A stretch of DNA of 64,000 nucleotides from Granulicella sapmiensis (GTDB taxonomy: Bacteria > Acidobacteriota > Terriglobia > Terriglobales > Acidobacteriaceae), in the NCBI GenBank assembly GCA_026225395.1, contig JAMFSR010000041.1, positions 41,352-105,351 on the forward strand. The letters run 5' to 3'. Below, one piece after another: positions 1 through 8,553 of the stretch. The translations under genes and the position numbers were made by a program. The notes under the pieces are model-generated. The model was not told the origin of the DNA and did not search any database. It saw only the letters and a program-made list of their open reading frames with translations. Numbering within the stretch: position 1 is the first letter of the stretch; each line of letters starts with the position of its first letter.

Positions 1-1
1 A

Positions 2-298
2 TTCCTCCGCCACTGCCTAACACCAGCCATGGACAAACTCACCACCACCACCGGCGCCATCGGCTGCCGCCGCTCCACCTGGTCCGACGCCGAAGTCAAC
101 GCCGCCATCCCCTTCTATCACCGCATCGAGCAGCTCCACACCCACGCCCGCGAAATCCCCCAACGCCCCGACTGGCCCCAAATCGCCTCCATCATCGACA
201 CCCTCATCACCGCCGCCATCACCACAACAACACCCATCCCCGACCTCCTACAGGCAGCCGACACGATGAGTGGGAAAGTAAACAGTCCGACCCGATAG
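2..298 (+). CDS. ABC transporter substrate-binding protein, C-terminal part (5' end outside window)
   Basis: The frame is open from the window edge, so the ATG at 29 is probably internal. The C-terminal pattern (RRSTWSDAEV, then AIPFYHRIEQLH, then RPDWPQIASIIDTLI and a closing LLQAAD) resembles the end of family 1 extracellular solute-binding proteins for sugars, where paired helices close the second lobe. Those proteins deliver a sugar or oligosaccharide to an ABC permease from the periplasm. No permease is visible in the window. The last residues after AADTM look like read-through into intergenic DNA before the TAG. The family assignment rests only on this tail pattern, so it is moderate. 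Confidence 0.55.
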   Translation, partial: FLRHCLTPAMDKLTTTTGAIGCRRSTWSDAEVNAAIPFYHRIEQLHTHAREIPQRPDWPQIASIIDTLITAAITTTTPIPDLLQAADTMSGKVNSPTR

Positions 299-329
299 CC
301 TTTGCCTTTGTCGTTGCCCTTCGGATTAG

Positions 330-392
330 GTCCGGGCTTTAGCCCGGACATCTAAAACCCCGAACAAAAGGGGCTTCAGCTCCGGGCTCTCC
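330..392 (+). repeat. REP-like palindromes after the ABC gene
   Basis: A perfect 9-base hairpin (GTCCGGGCT, 330-338, with AGCCCGGAC, 341-349) follows CGGATTAG. A second, less perfect palindrome around GGGGCTTCAGC follows at 373-392. It is the same GGATTAG plus GGGC..GCCC family seen at 17.7, 40.1 and 42.1 kb. It lies between convergent genes and could also stop transcription. Confidence 0.7.
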
Positions 393-409
393 TCAACCCA
401 CCCACAACT

Positions 410-1510
410 TCACCGAGCCTTCAAATAATTCCCATACCCCACCACCAGCGTAGAGGCCACCAACAACCCAAACCCCGCCGCCCCCATCAGCTTCGTGCGC
501 CGACTCGTCCCCCTCCACTCATGCAGCACCGCACCCCACAACGTAGCAAACAGAATCGTCCCCGCCATATGCAGCGTCCAGCTGCTGAAGTCATACTTCC
601 CCATCTTCGTCTGCCCCATTGAGTAGAAGAAGAACTGCAAATACCAAAGCAGCCCCGCCGCAGCAGCAAACGCATAGTTCAACACCACCCTCTTACCACC
701 CAGCCGCACCCTACCATCATTCGCCGCACCCATAAACTGCGCCCCTGATCGATTCCTCACCAGCAACCCACCACACCAAAGCGCATTCGTAGTAAACCCG
801 CCCCACAACACAACAACCAGCGCCGGCAAACTCTGCCACAAATCACTCCGCCCCTCACCAAGCAAACCCACCCGCGTTACCTCACTCAAAGGCTTAGCCG
901 CCGCCAGCCCATACGCAAAGCAAGCACTCAGTATCCCCGCAAACGAAGCCACCACCACACCACGTCCAAACACAAACTCCCCACGCCCACCCGGCGTCGC
1001 ACCTTCCTCCGCCTCGCGCCCACGCAGCTCCTGCTCTTTACTCCGTCCCGCCAGCCCACTTACCACAATCGCCGCCAGGCACATTGCAATCCCCAGCAGA
1101 ATCACCTGCCCAGCGCGATCCCGCGCCACCTCCCCCATCTGCCCTGCAAACAGCGGAGGCACCAGCGTCCCAAACGCCGTACTGAACCCCAGCGCAATCG
1201 TGTAACCCAGCGCAATCCCCAGGTACCTTACGCCCAACCCGAACAGCAAACCACCCACGCCCCACATCGCGCCCCAGAACCACGCATACAACATCACGCC
1301 CCGGTCCGCACCCTGCAGAATCCCCACCACCCCCGGCACCAGCACCGCCGCAAAGATCGCCGGCACAACAATCCAACTAAACACTCCCTGCACCAGCCAA
1401 TAGATCTCCCACGACCACCGCCGTATCCCGCGAAACGGCAGATAGCAACTCGCCGCGGAAAGCCCACCCGTCCAGTGATACAGGACGCCCAGAAACGGAT
1501 TCGGATTCAA
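410..1510 (-). CDS. rhaT: L-rhamnose/proton symporter RhaT
   Basis: The product is a 366-residue inner-membrane protein with about ten hydrophobic segments that resembles E. coli RhaT throughout. Recognisable blocks are YLPFRGIRRWSWE near the N terminus, FGAMWGVGGLLFGLGVRYLG style packing in TM3-4, and WYLQFFFYSMGQ..YDFSSWTLHM near the C terminus. RhaT imports L-rhamnose with H+. There is no ATG. I chose the TTG at 1510 (protein begins NPNPFLGVLYHW) because a G-rich Shine-Dalgarno stretch sits just upstream; the TTG at 1516 is the alternative. No rhamnose catabolic gene is adjacent, but a GH78 remnant at 50 kb and GH28 at 18 kb fit pectin or rhamnogalacturonan use. Confidence 0.88.
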   Translation of the reverse strand: MNPNPFLGVLYHWTGGLSAASCYLPFRGIRRWSWEIYWLVQGVFSWIVVPAIFAAVLVPGVVGILQGADRGVMLYAWFWGAMWGVGGLLFGLGVRYLGIALGYTIALGFSTAFGTLVPPLFAGQMGEVARDRAGQVILLGIAMCLAAIVVSGLAGRSKEQELRGREAEEGATPGGRGEFVFGRGVVVASFAGILSACFAYGLAAAKPLSEVTRVGLLGEGRSDLWQSLPALVVVLWGGFTTNALWCGGLLVRNRSGAQFMGAANDGRVRLGGKRVVLNYAFAAAAGLLWYLQFFFYSMGQTKMGKYDFSSWTLHMAGTILFATLWGAVLHEWRGTSRRTKLMGAAGFGLLVASTLVVGYGNYLKAR

Positions 1511-1948
1511 GCACAACCCCCGCCAAGATGCCCCATCCTACCCCAAACCATCCAGCATCCAAACGCACGAAAACCGATAGAAGATAGATTTCACAAGCAA
1601 CCTCACCAAAGTTCCGCAGCGCGGACTCCACCAATCCAAAACACCCTTCCATGTCATCACGCCGACAACCACAAGCATCGCTCTATCCGATTTCGGTCTC
1701 ACTCATCCGTCCGCTCCAAAGCTGTCTTACTGCCGCAACCGTTCAACACTCACTCACGCAATAACTTATTGAAAAATCGGTTCTCTCCCAGCACCCGTAA
1801 GACAGGCCCATCTACGGTCCGCAGCGTTTGAATGTTATGTACTGACATAAGAGAGCATCTCTGTTCCGGAAAGCGGAAGCCGAGCGCGCTCTACCACGCC
1901 TCCGCGAACACCTTTCGTCCGCACACTCCAAATTGAGTGCATTCCGTC
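1511..1948. other. Divergent intergenic region rhaT / TonB receptor
   Basis: No convincing gene. Both strands carry short open frames without ribosome sites or family resemblance. The stretch should contain the rhaT promoter on the minus strand and the long leader of the TonB receptor gene on the plus strand. Confidence 0.5.
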
Positions 1949-1978
1949 TTGACACTGCAATAACCCCCTTCGTAGGTT
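1949..1978 (+). promoter_or_regulatory. Candidate sigma70 promoter of the TonB receptor gene
   Basis: TTGACA (1949-1954) is an exact -35 hexamer. TAGGTT (1973-1978) lies 18 bases further on and is a weak -10. The coding start is at 2048, after CGGAGG at 2036. Confidence 0.4.
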
Positions 1979-2047
1979 GTGCGCGAATCATTCCTGGCCC
2001 AGTCATGGAACTGAGTTTCCAGGCGCACTCACTTCGGAGGCAACACC

Positions 2048-5000
2048 ATGAGTTTCAGAAAGCCCAATGCTCTGCTGCACGTACTCGTCATGATTCTCGC
2101 GCTCATCGCAGGAGCAACGGCACAAGCGCAGAACGTCACCTCCGGTGCAATCGCCGGCACCGTCACCGACTCCACCGGGGCGGTCGTTCCCGGCGCGCAA
2201 GTCACTGTCACGGATCAGGCCACCCGTCAGGTCACAACCACCAAGACCACCTCTTCCGGTGCCTTCAACGTAGAGAACCTTCAGCCCGGCGACTACTCCG
2301 TCGCCATCTCCATGTCCGGCTTCCAGCAGTACACTCTCACCAACTTCCACCTCGATCCCGGCCAGCGCCGTGGACAGGACATCAAGCTCACCATCGGCAA
2401 CGTCGACACCAAGGTCACAGTCGTTGCCGACGCCCTCGCTGTCCAAACCGAAAGCGCCGAGTCCGGCGGCACCATCACCTCCAAAGAAGTCCAGAACCTC
2501 ATGGTGAACGGTCGCAACTTCTCGCAGCTCACCAGCGTCCTCCCCGGCGTCAGCAATACCCTCGGTGCCAACGGCAACTATCAGTCCGGCCAGGGAGCCA
2601 TCACCTCCACCGTCATCGTCAACGGCTCCTCCGACGAAGAGACCATGTACACCATCGACGGCGTCTACAACGTCACCAGCGCTTCCGACATCACCTTGCC
2701 CATCACTCCCGTCATCGACGACATCGATGAGATGCGCATTCTCTCCGACAACTACAGCGCCCGCTTCGGCCTCGCTGGTCGCCAGATCGTCGTCTCCACC
2801 AAGTCCGGCGGCGATCATTATCACGGCAGCATCTACGGCTACGACCGCTCCAACGAGTACGGCACTGCCAAGACCTATACCTACCAAACCGGCCAGGTTT
2901 TTCCCTCGCTCCATCTCACCGACTGGGGCCTCACCCTCGGTGGCCCCGTCAAAATCCCTCACGTCTTCTCCGACACAGGCTCGAAGCGCCTCTTCTTCTT
3001 CGTCGGTGCCGACTGGAAAGCCAACCACCAGTCCTCATCGCTCAACAGCCGCAACACCTTCACCACCGCCATCCGCGGCGGTAACCTCAGCGTGGAGCCC
3101 GAGCTACCCACCGGCGCCGTCCTCACGCCCTACGCTTCACTCGACGCCTACCACCAGTCGATCCTCAACGCCCGCAATCCCGGCAACCCATCCGCCTGCA
3201 TCTTCCAGGAAACCGGAAGCGGCAACTACAACGGCATCCTCCCGCAGTGCATGGATCCCAACACAGTCTTGCTCATGAACACCTTCTGGCCGCTGCCCAA
3301 CTACACCTCCTCCACTGCCAATTACATCAACACCAACCCCACCAAGTTCAGCGTCAACGATCAGGACTACCGCGCCGACTACAACATCAACAACCGCAAC
3401 CTCATCACAGTCCGCATCCTCCACGAAGAAACCACCAGCATCAACGCCTCGCGCAACTACAACGATCCATCCCCCAACCCCGACTCCCTCACTTACAACC
3501 CCGCCGGCAACGGCCTCGTCCGCTGGCAGTCCACCATCACGCCGAACATGGTAAACACCGCCAGCTTCGCCGAGGTCTACACCAAGTACGGCTCGCTGCT
3601 CTCCGGCACCTACACGCTGCCCTCCGGCTACACCGCCTCCGCTGGCAAAACCTTTCCCACCGCCGATCCCCTCAACCGTATTCCCGACATCAGCCTCAAC
3701 AACGACACCCACAGCGCCGAGAACTGGTTCTGGCTCGGCGTAGGCGCTCTTCCCAACTTCTCCAACGACGCCACCGGCGAAGTCTCCGACGACTTCTCCT
3801 GGGTCAAGCACAACCACGTCCTCCAGTTCGGTGGCACCTTCATGTGGAACCTGCTAAACATCAACGCCAGCTCCTTCCCCATGGGTAACTACTGCATCAA
3901 CGGCGGCTACTCCGGCGACACCGCCGGCGACTACCTCCTCGGCTTCCTCGCCAACGCCAACAACGGTTGCTCCTTCGGCTTCGAGCAAACCAACACCCAG
4001 CGCGCAGGCCGCTTCCACAACAAGTGGTCTGAGTTCTACTTCCAGGACGACTGGAAAGCCACCCCACGCCTCACCCTCAACCTCGGCATCCGCTACAGCT
4101 ACTTCACCGCTCCCGCCAAGGTCAACAACGACATCGCCAACTTCATCCCCAGCGCCTTCAACGCTGCACAGGCTCCCGCCGTCTCCACCACCGGAGCCTT
4201 CACCCTCAACGCCCTCAACCAGCCCCTCACCACAACCGGCACCGTCGCCAACCTCACCAACAACGGCCTCGTGACCGCCTGTCAGGGCACACCCTGCGGC
4301 TTCACCAATCCTCAAAAAGCTCTCTTCGCTCCACGCCTCGGCTTCGCCTACCGCCTCACCAATGACGGCAAAACCTCCATCCACGGCGGCTACGGCCTTG
4401 GCTACACCCAGGTCAGCCTCTTGCAGACCTCCAACCTCCTCAGCAACATCCCCTTCGTTCAGCAACCCACCTACAACAGCACGGAGTTCACCGCACCCAC
4501 CGGCCCCGCCGGCACCATCGCCAACCCTCCCGGCACGCAAGCCCTCAACGCCACCGGTGCCGGATACCGTCCCGCCCTCATCCAGAACTTCAGCCTCACT
4601 GTCGAGCGCCAGATCACACCCGGCGGCATCCTCTCCATCGGCTACGCCGGCATGACCACCCAGCACGTCTTCTCCAACGCCTTCGACCAGAACTTCCCCA
4701 ACAACGGCACCAGCGCCAACTCAGCCACCTGCGCTTCCAAAGGTCCCGCCAGCACATCAGGCGCATACCAATTCGATCCCTGCATCAACACCGGAGGCAT
4801 CAGCAGCCTTTACTACCGCCCCTACGCCGGCTACTCCACCATCACCACCGGTGTTAGCCTCGGCGTAGCCAACTACAACGGCCTCCTCGTCGGCTACGTC
4901 CAGAAGATGAAAGACGTCACCGCCCACATCTCCTACACCTTCTCGAAGGCACTCGGCGACGTCAACGCATCCGGCGTTCAAGTCCCCTACAGCTCCAGCG

Positions 5001-5581
5001 GCACATTCCAGAACGACCACAACCCCGCCGGCGAGTACGGCCGTCCCGACTACGACCGTCCCAACGTCTTCGTCTACTCCGTCGTCTACCAACCCTCCAT
5101 GTTCAACCACGTCTCAAACCTCTTCGAGCGCGAACTCCTCGGCGGCTGGTCGGTCTCTTCCTTCATGACGGACGAAAGCGGCTTCGCCGAAACCCCCACC
5201 TACGCCTCGGGTCTAGCCACTCGCCCCAACACGGTCAAGATCGTGCGCAACTCCGGCACCAGCGGCAAGACCCGCATCGGCCAAGCCGCCCTTTACTCTG
5301 CATCCGACTTCGCCGCTCCCGCCTACGGCTTCTTCGGCAACGCGCAGGTCGGCTCCCTTCGCGGCCCCAAAGAAGTCGCCGTCCACGCCAGCGCCGAAAA
5401 GGGCTTCCTCATCAAAGAGGGCTTCTCCGCCAAGATCGGCGCGCAGGCCTTCAACATCTTCAACCACCCCAATGTCCTCAGCGTAAGCTCCGCCTGGGCC
5501 CCCGGCTCAACCGCCTTCGGCACCGCCGCCACCTACGGCGACCCCCGCCAGATGCAGTTCTACGCAAAAGTCACCTTCTAA
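2048..5581 (+). CDS. Oar-like TonB-dependent outer-membrane receptor
   Basis: The 1177-residue protein has a signal peptide (residues 1 to about 28, ending in AQAQ). A carboxypeptidase-regulatory-like beta domain follows (about 33-115: GAIAGTVTDSTGAVVPGAQV, then SGAFNVENLQPGDYSV), then a plug domain (about 120-250, with MYTIDGV and DEMRILSDNYSARFG) and a large beta-barrel ending in the aromatic strand KVTF. The layout is typical of the expanded acidobacterial receptors assumed to import large carbohydrates or metal chelates with TonB/ExbBD energy. No classical TonB box is obvious. The substrate is unknown; proximity to rhaT suggests a plant polysaccharide but does not prove it. CGGAGG precedes the ATG by about eight bases. 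A strong terminator follows, so it is monocistronic. Confidence 0.9.
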   Translation: MSFRKPNALLHVLVMILALIAGATAQAQNVTSGAIAGTVTDSTGAVVPGAQVTVTDQATRQVTTTKTTSSGAFNVENLQPGDYSVAISMSGFQQYTLTNFHLDPGQRRGQDIKLTIGNVDTKVTVVADALAVQTESAESGGTITSKEVQNLMVNGRNFSQLTSVLPGVSNTLGANGNYQSGQGAITSTVIVNGSSDEETMYTIDGVYNVTSASDITLPITPVIDDIDEMRILSDNYSARFGLAGRQIVVSTKSGGDHYHGSIYGYDRSNEYGTAKTYTYQTGQVFPSLHLTDWGLTLGGPVKIPHVFSDTGSKRLFFFVGADWKANHQSSSLNSRNTFTTAIRGGNLSVEPELPTGAVLTPYASLDAYHQSILNARNPGNPSACIFQETGSGNYNGILPQCMDPNTVLLMNTFWPLPNYTSSTANYINTNPTKFSVNDQDYRADYNINNRNLITVRILHEETTSINASRNYNDPSPNPDSLTYNPAGNGLVRWQSTITPNMVNTASFAEVYTKYGSLLSGTYTLPSGYTASAGKTFPTADPLNRIPDISLNNDTHSAENWFWLGVGALPNFSNDATGEVSDDFSWVKHNHVLQFGGTFMWNLLNINASSFPMGNYCINGGYSGDTAGDYLLGFLANANNGCSFGFEQTNTQRAGRFHNKWSEFYFQDDWKATPRLTLNLGIRYSYFTAPAKVNNDIANFIPSAFNAAQAPAVSTTGAFTLNALNQPLTTTGTVANLTNNGLVTACQGTPCGFTNPQKALFAPRLGFAYRLTNDGKTSIHGGYGLGYTQVSLLQTSNLLSNIPFVQQPTYNSTEFTAPTGPAGTIANPPGTQALNATGAGYRPALIQNFSLTVERQITPGGILSIGYAGMTTQHVFSNAFDQNFPNNGTSANSATCASKGPASTSGAYQFDPCINTGGISSLYYRPYAGYSTITTGVSLGVANYNGLLVGYVQKMKDVTAHISYTFSKALGDVNASGVQVPYSSSGTFQNDHNPAGEYGRPDYDRPNVFVYSVVYQPSMFNHVSNLFERELLGGWSVSSFMTDESGFAETPTYASGLATRPNTVKIVRNSGTSGKTRIGQAALYSASDFAAPAYGFFGNAQVGSLRGPKEVAVHASAEKGFLIKEGFSAKIGAQAFNIFNHPNVLSVSSAWAPGSTAFGTAATYGDPRQMQFYAKVTF

Positions 5582-5602
5582 CCCAACCCACCTTTTCGGT
5601 CA

Positions 5603-5635
5603 GGGAGCCCACCACAAGGGGCTCCCAATTTTTTT
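5603..5635 (+). terminator. Rho-independent terminator after the TonB receptor
   Basis: GGGAGCCC (5603-5610) pairs perfectly with GGGCTCCC (5619-5626) across an 8-base loop. A seven-T run follows at 5629-5635. Confidence 0.9.
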
Positions 5636-5650
5636 GCGCCCAACCCCAAA

Positions 5651-5710
5651 CCTAATCCCTAATCCCTAATCCCCAATCCCCAATCCCCAATCCCCTAAAA
5701 CCTAAAACCT
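5651..5710 (+). repeat. Period-7 tandem array (CCTAATC / CCCAATC / CCTAAAA)
   Basis: About eight and a half heptamers run head to tail: three CCTAATC, three CCCAATC, then two that approach CCTAAAA, ending in CCT. The array lies between the terminator and the hemH start. The CC at positions 1-2 and AAT/TAA in the middle are kept while the ends drift. Confidence 0.9.
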
Positions 5711-5735
5711 GCCCTCCGCTACCATAGAAACAAGC

Positions 5736-6794
5736 ATGTCCGACACCACCGCAATCCTCCTGCTCGCCCACGGCACTCCTGACGTCCTCAGCGAAATGGC
5801 CGAATACCTTCAAAAAGTCACCAGCGGCCGCCCTATGCCCGCTGCCGTCATCGAAGAGCTCCAGCACCGCTACGCCGAAATCGGCCTCCGCGAAACCCCA
5901 CTCCCCGAACGCCCGCCGCTCACCCGCTGGACCCTACGCCAGGCCGTCCTCCTCGAAGACGAAATCCTCCAGACCGTCTACATCGGCATGCGCAACTGGC
6001 ACCCCTACATCGCCGACGTCGTCACGCAAATGAAGCAGGACGGCGTCACCCACGCGAAGGTCCTCTGCCTAGCGCCCCAAAACTCCCGCACCAGCACCGG
6101 ACTCTACCGCAAAGCCCTCGAAGCTGCCCTCAAAGAAACCGAAGGCCCTGCCTTCACCTTCGACTTCATAGCCGGCTGGGCCGACGAACCCCTCCTCGCC
6201 CTAGCCTTCGCCGAGCACCTCTGGCCCACCTGGGCCGAAGCCTGCGCGAAAACAGACACCCACGTCCCCATCCTCTTCGCCGCTCACTCCGTCCCCTGCC
6301 GCACCATCATGACCCCCACAACTCCGCGTGGCCCACTCATGACGGCTTCATCGTCATGGGTGGGGTCGCAAAACTCAACCCAGCCACAAACCGTCCCCGC
6401 CGACGGCATCCAGAACTACGGCACATCCCCCACCCCCGACCCCTACCCCGTCGAGTGCAAACAAACCGCCGCCCGCGTAGCCGAACTCCTCGCCCCAGTC
6501 GGCCTCACCGAAAAAGACTGGTTCTTCGCCTTCCAATCCCAGGGCATCGCCGGTGCCCCGTGGCTAGGCCCCACCGTAGAAGAAACTCTCAAGGCCCTCG
6601 CCGCCGAAGGCCACAAAGCCATCGTCCTCCAACCCATCGGCTTCCTCTGCGACCACGTAGAAATCCTCTACGACATCGACATAGCCTTCACCAAAACAGC
6701 CGCCGACTTAGGCCTCCAACTCTTCCGCCCCCAATCCCTAAACGACTCCCCCACCTTAATCCACGCCCTCCAGCAAGTCCTCCAAAAGCCTTAA
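5736..6794 (+). CDS. hemH: Ferrochelatase with an in-frame repeat insertion
   Basis: The 352-residue protein matches class I chelatases. The N terminus is LLLAHGTPD, YIGMRNWHPYIAD holds conserved metal-site surroundings, LAPQNSRTSTGLYRKAL is a family block, and GFLCDHVEILYDID carries the conserved C-terminal catalytic region. It inserts Fe2+ into a porphyrin (protoporphyrin IX, or coproporphyrin III in the coproporphyrin-dependent route) in the cytoplasm. Between AAHSVP and DPYP, where relatives go almost directly from one to the other, there are about 42 extra residues (193-234) rich in Thr, Pro and Ser; their DNA contains a palindromic repeat element. The gene stands ahead of hemY, 157 bases apart, with another copy of the same repeat between them. 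Confidence 0.9.
   Translation: MSDTTAILLLAHGTPDVLSEMAEYLQKVTSGRPMPAAVIEELQHRYAEIGLRETPLPERPPLTRWTLRQAVLLEDEILQTVYIGMRNWHPYIADVVTQMKQDGVTHAKVLCLAPQNSRTSTGLYRKALEAALKETEGPAFTFDFIAGWADEPLLALAFAEHLWPTWAEACAKTDTHVPILFAAHSVPCRTIMTPTTPRGPLMTASSSWVGSQNSTQPQTVPADGIQNYGTSPTPDPYPVECKQTAARVAELLAPVGLTEKDWFFAFQSQGIAGAPWLGPTVEETLKALAAEGHKAIVLQPIGFLCDHVEILYDIDIAFTKTAADLGLQLFRPQSLNDSPTLIHALQQVLQKP
6332..6364 (+). repeat. Two-hairpin family element inside hemH
   Basis: CCCACTCATGACG (6332-6344) and CGTCATGGGTGGG (6352-6364) pair over 13 bases with one G-U wobble and loop GCTTCAT. The flanks GTGGCCCA and GTGGGGT match the intergenic copies at 6.8, 11.2, 19.5, 21.1 and 22.4 kb. The second hairpin of the family is absent or degraded here. 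The element is translated in frame as part of the extra loop. Confidence 0.8.
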
Positions 6795-6805
6795 CACAGC
6801 ACAAA

Positions 6806-6886
6806 GCCGGGTGGCCCATCCTTTCGGAGTCTCATCCCGAAAGGATGGGGTATCGTTTGCGGTAGCAAGCGACCGCTCTCTTCCAT
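6806..6886 (+). repeat. Two-hairpin repeat element between hemH and hemY
   Basis: Hairpin 1 is CCCATCCTTTCGG (6815-6827) with CCGAAAGGATGGG (6837-6849), 13 perfect pairs. Hairpin 2 is CGTTTGC, GGTA, GCAAGCG (6854-6871) with one wobble. The tail GACCGCTCTCTTCC is shared with the copies at 21.1 and 22.4 kb. Confidence 0.88.
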
Positions 6887-6951
6887 CCAGCCAAAACCCC
6901 TTTGTGACCCTCACCACATCCGCACTCTCCACAAACCCATAAACTAAACCC

Positions 6952-8391
6952 ATGACCCGCATCGCCATCCTCGGCGGAGGCATAGCCGGCCTCGCCGCCG
7001 CCTACGAACTCGAAAAAGCCCGCCAACGCAACCCAGACATCGACTGGCACCTCTACGAGTCCACCAACCGCCTCGGCGGCATCGTCGAAACCACGCAGCA
7101 GGACGGTTACATCCTCGAACAAGGCCCCGACGGCTGGGTTACCGAAAAACCCTGGGCCCGCGACCTCGCCATCGAGCTAGGCCTCGAAGACCAGCTCATC
7201 CACTCCAATGACAACACCCGCAAGACCTACATCCTCATCAACAACCAACTCCAGCCGATCCCCGACCGCATGCGCATGATGGTCCCCGAAGACCTCACCA
7301 CACTCGAAAACTCCCCACTCTTCAGCCCATCAGCCCGTGAAGCCTACGCCAGCGAACTCACCAACGTCGCAGCCCTCAAAGCATCCGCCCCCGCCAAAGA
7401 CGAATCCGTAGCCTCCTTCGTCCGCCGCCACTTCGGCGAAGAAGTCCTCACCAAGATCGCCGCCCCACTCCTCTCCGGCGTCTTCGGCGGCGACGTCCAC
7501 AAACTCTCCGTCCGCTCAGTCATGCCCAACTTCGTCACGATGGAACAGAAACACGGCTCCCTCATCGCCGCCCTCCAGGCCAAAGCAAAAGCCCGCGGCG
7601 ACCGCCCCCAGCAACCCATCTTCACCACCCTCTGCAACGGCCTCGGCACCCTCATCGACGCCCTCATCTCCAGGCTCCCGCAAGACCGCCTCCATCTCAA
7701 TCACCCCGCGCACTCCCTCAAGCGCGAAGGCAAACGCTGGTGCCTCCGCACGACACCCCCAGGCGAAAAGGGCCGCCTCGGCAAATCAAAAAAGCACTTC
7801 AACCACATCCTCCTCGCCACCCCCATCGACACCACCCGCAACCTCCTGCATCCCCTCGATCCCAACGCCGCCACCCTCATTCCCACCGAAGCCAGCTCCG
7901 CCATCCTCGCCGCCTTCGCCTTCCCCAACGCCTCCTTCACCCTCCCCGAAGGCTTCGGCTTCCTGGTCCCCGACACCACCCCTAAAACCTCAAACCTAAA
8001 ACCTGAAGTCTCGCTTTTAGCCGCCACCTTCGTTACCCAGAAATTTCCCCACCGCGCCCCCACCGACGCCCAAATCCTCCGCGCCTTCTTCGGCGGCCAA
8101 TCCGCCGAAACCCTCGCCATAGCCGACGACACCACCATCGCCCAAACCGCGCTAACCCAGCTCCAAAAAATCCTCGGTCCACTCCCGCAACCCACAATCA
8201 CCACCATCCGCCGCTGGCCCCGCAGCCTCCCGCAATACGAAGTCGGCCACCAAACCCGCATCGCCCAGCTGGACCAACACATCGCTGCCCTCGGCAACCT
8301 CACCCTCCTCGGCAACGCCTACCGCGGCGTCGGTCTCCCCGACCTCATCCGCGACGCCCGAGCCGCCGTCCAATCCCTTGTTAAAGCCTGA
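6952..8391 (+). CDS. hemY: Protoporphyrinogen/coproporphyrinogen oxidase, HemY type
   Basis: The 479-residue FAD enzyme removes six electrons from the porphyrinogen ring using O2. The dinucleotide fold is clear at residues 5-13 (AILGGGIAGLAAAYEL), followed by YEST.RLGGIVET and the substrate-loop region EQGPDGW. The middle block APLLSGVFGGDVHKLSV is diagnostic of the HemY/PPOX family, and the C terminus GNAYRGVGLPDLIRDA closes the FAD site. Pairing with hemH makes a terminal heme module. Residues around 344-353 (TPKTSNLKPE) are encoded by four period-7 repeat units inside the gene, which relatives would not be expected to carry. Confidence 0.9.
   Translation: MTRIAILGGGIAGLAAAYELEKARQRNPDIDWHLYESTNRLGGIVETTQQDGYILEQGPDGWVTEKPWARDLAIELGLEDQLIHSNDNTRKTYILINNQLQPIPDRMRMMVPEDLTTLENSPLFSPSAREAYASELTNVAALKASAPAKDESVASFVRRHFGEEVLTKIAAPLLSGVFGGDVHKLSVRSVMPNFVTMEQKHGSLIAALQAKAKARGDRPQQPIFTTLCNGLGTLIDALISRLPQDRLHLNHPAHSLKREGKRWCLRTTPPGEKGRLGKSKKHFNHILLATPIDTTRNLLHPLDPNAATLIPTEASSAILAAFAFPNASFTLPEGFGFLVPDTTPKTSNLKPEVSLLAATFVTQKFPHRAPTDAQILRAFFGGQSAETLAIADDTTIAQTALTQLQKILGPLPQPTITTIRRWPRSLPQYEVGHQTRIAQLDQHIAALGNLTLLGNAYRGVGLPDLIRDARAAVQSLVKA
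7981..8008 (+). repeat. Period-7 array inside hemY
   Basis: Four heptamers (CCTAAAA, CCTCAAA, CCTAAAA, CCTGAAG) fill 28 bases of coding sequence. They match the CCTAAAA units of the intergenic array before hemH. As 28 is not a multiple of three, flanking bases must have compensated to keep the frame. Confidence 0.8.
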
Positions 8392-8482
8392 ATCCAGTTC
8401 TTCCCCAGAACCACGCCCATCATCCCGCAACAAAAAGTCAAAAAAACAAGAGCAAGGAATATGCATCGTTCCTCCTTTCCGC

Positions 8483-8536
8483 GTATCTAAGATATATCTT
8501 ACGATACATCGAGACAAGCTCGAAATAAGTCGTAAG
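8483..8536 (+). promoter_or_regulatory. PadR/YqjI-type operator and folded leader
   Basis: TAAGATATATCTTA (8488-8501) is a perfect 14-base palindrome, flanked by GTATC and GATAC. CTTACGA (8498-8504) and TCGTAAG (8530-8536) form an outer stem around an inner CGAG/CTCG hairpin. The site lies 53 bases before the PadR-type start and is the natural place for autoregulation. Confidence 0.7.
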
Positions 8537-8553
8537 ACAAGGAGATTTTCATT

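Noticed and set aside
2003..3028. A 341-residue minus-strand frame opposite the first TonB receptor
   Set aside because: Low-complexity Gly/Val/Asp sequence produced by C-ending codons on the other strand; no motif.
5651..5710. CRISPR array
   Set aside because: Units are seven bases with no spacers and no cas genes are in the window.
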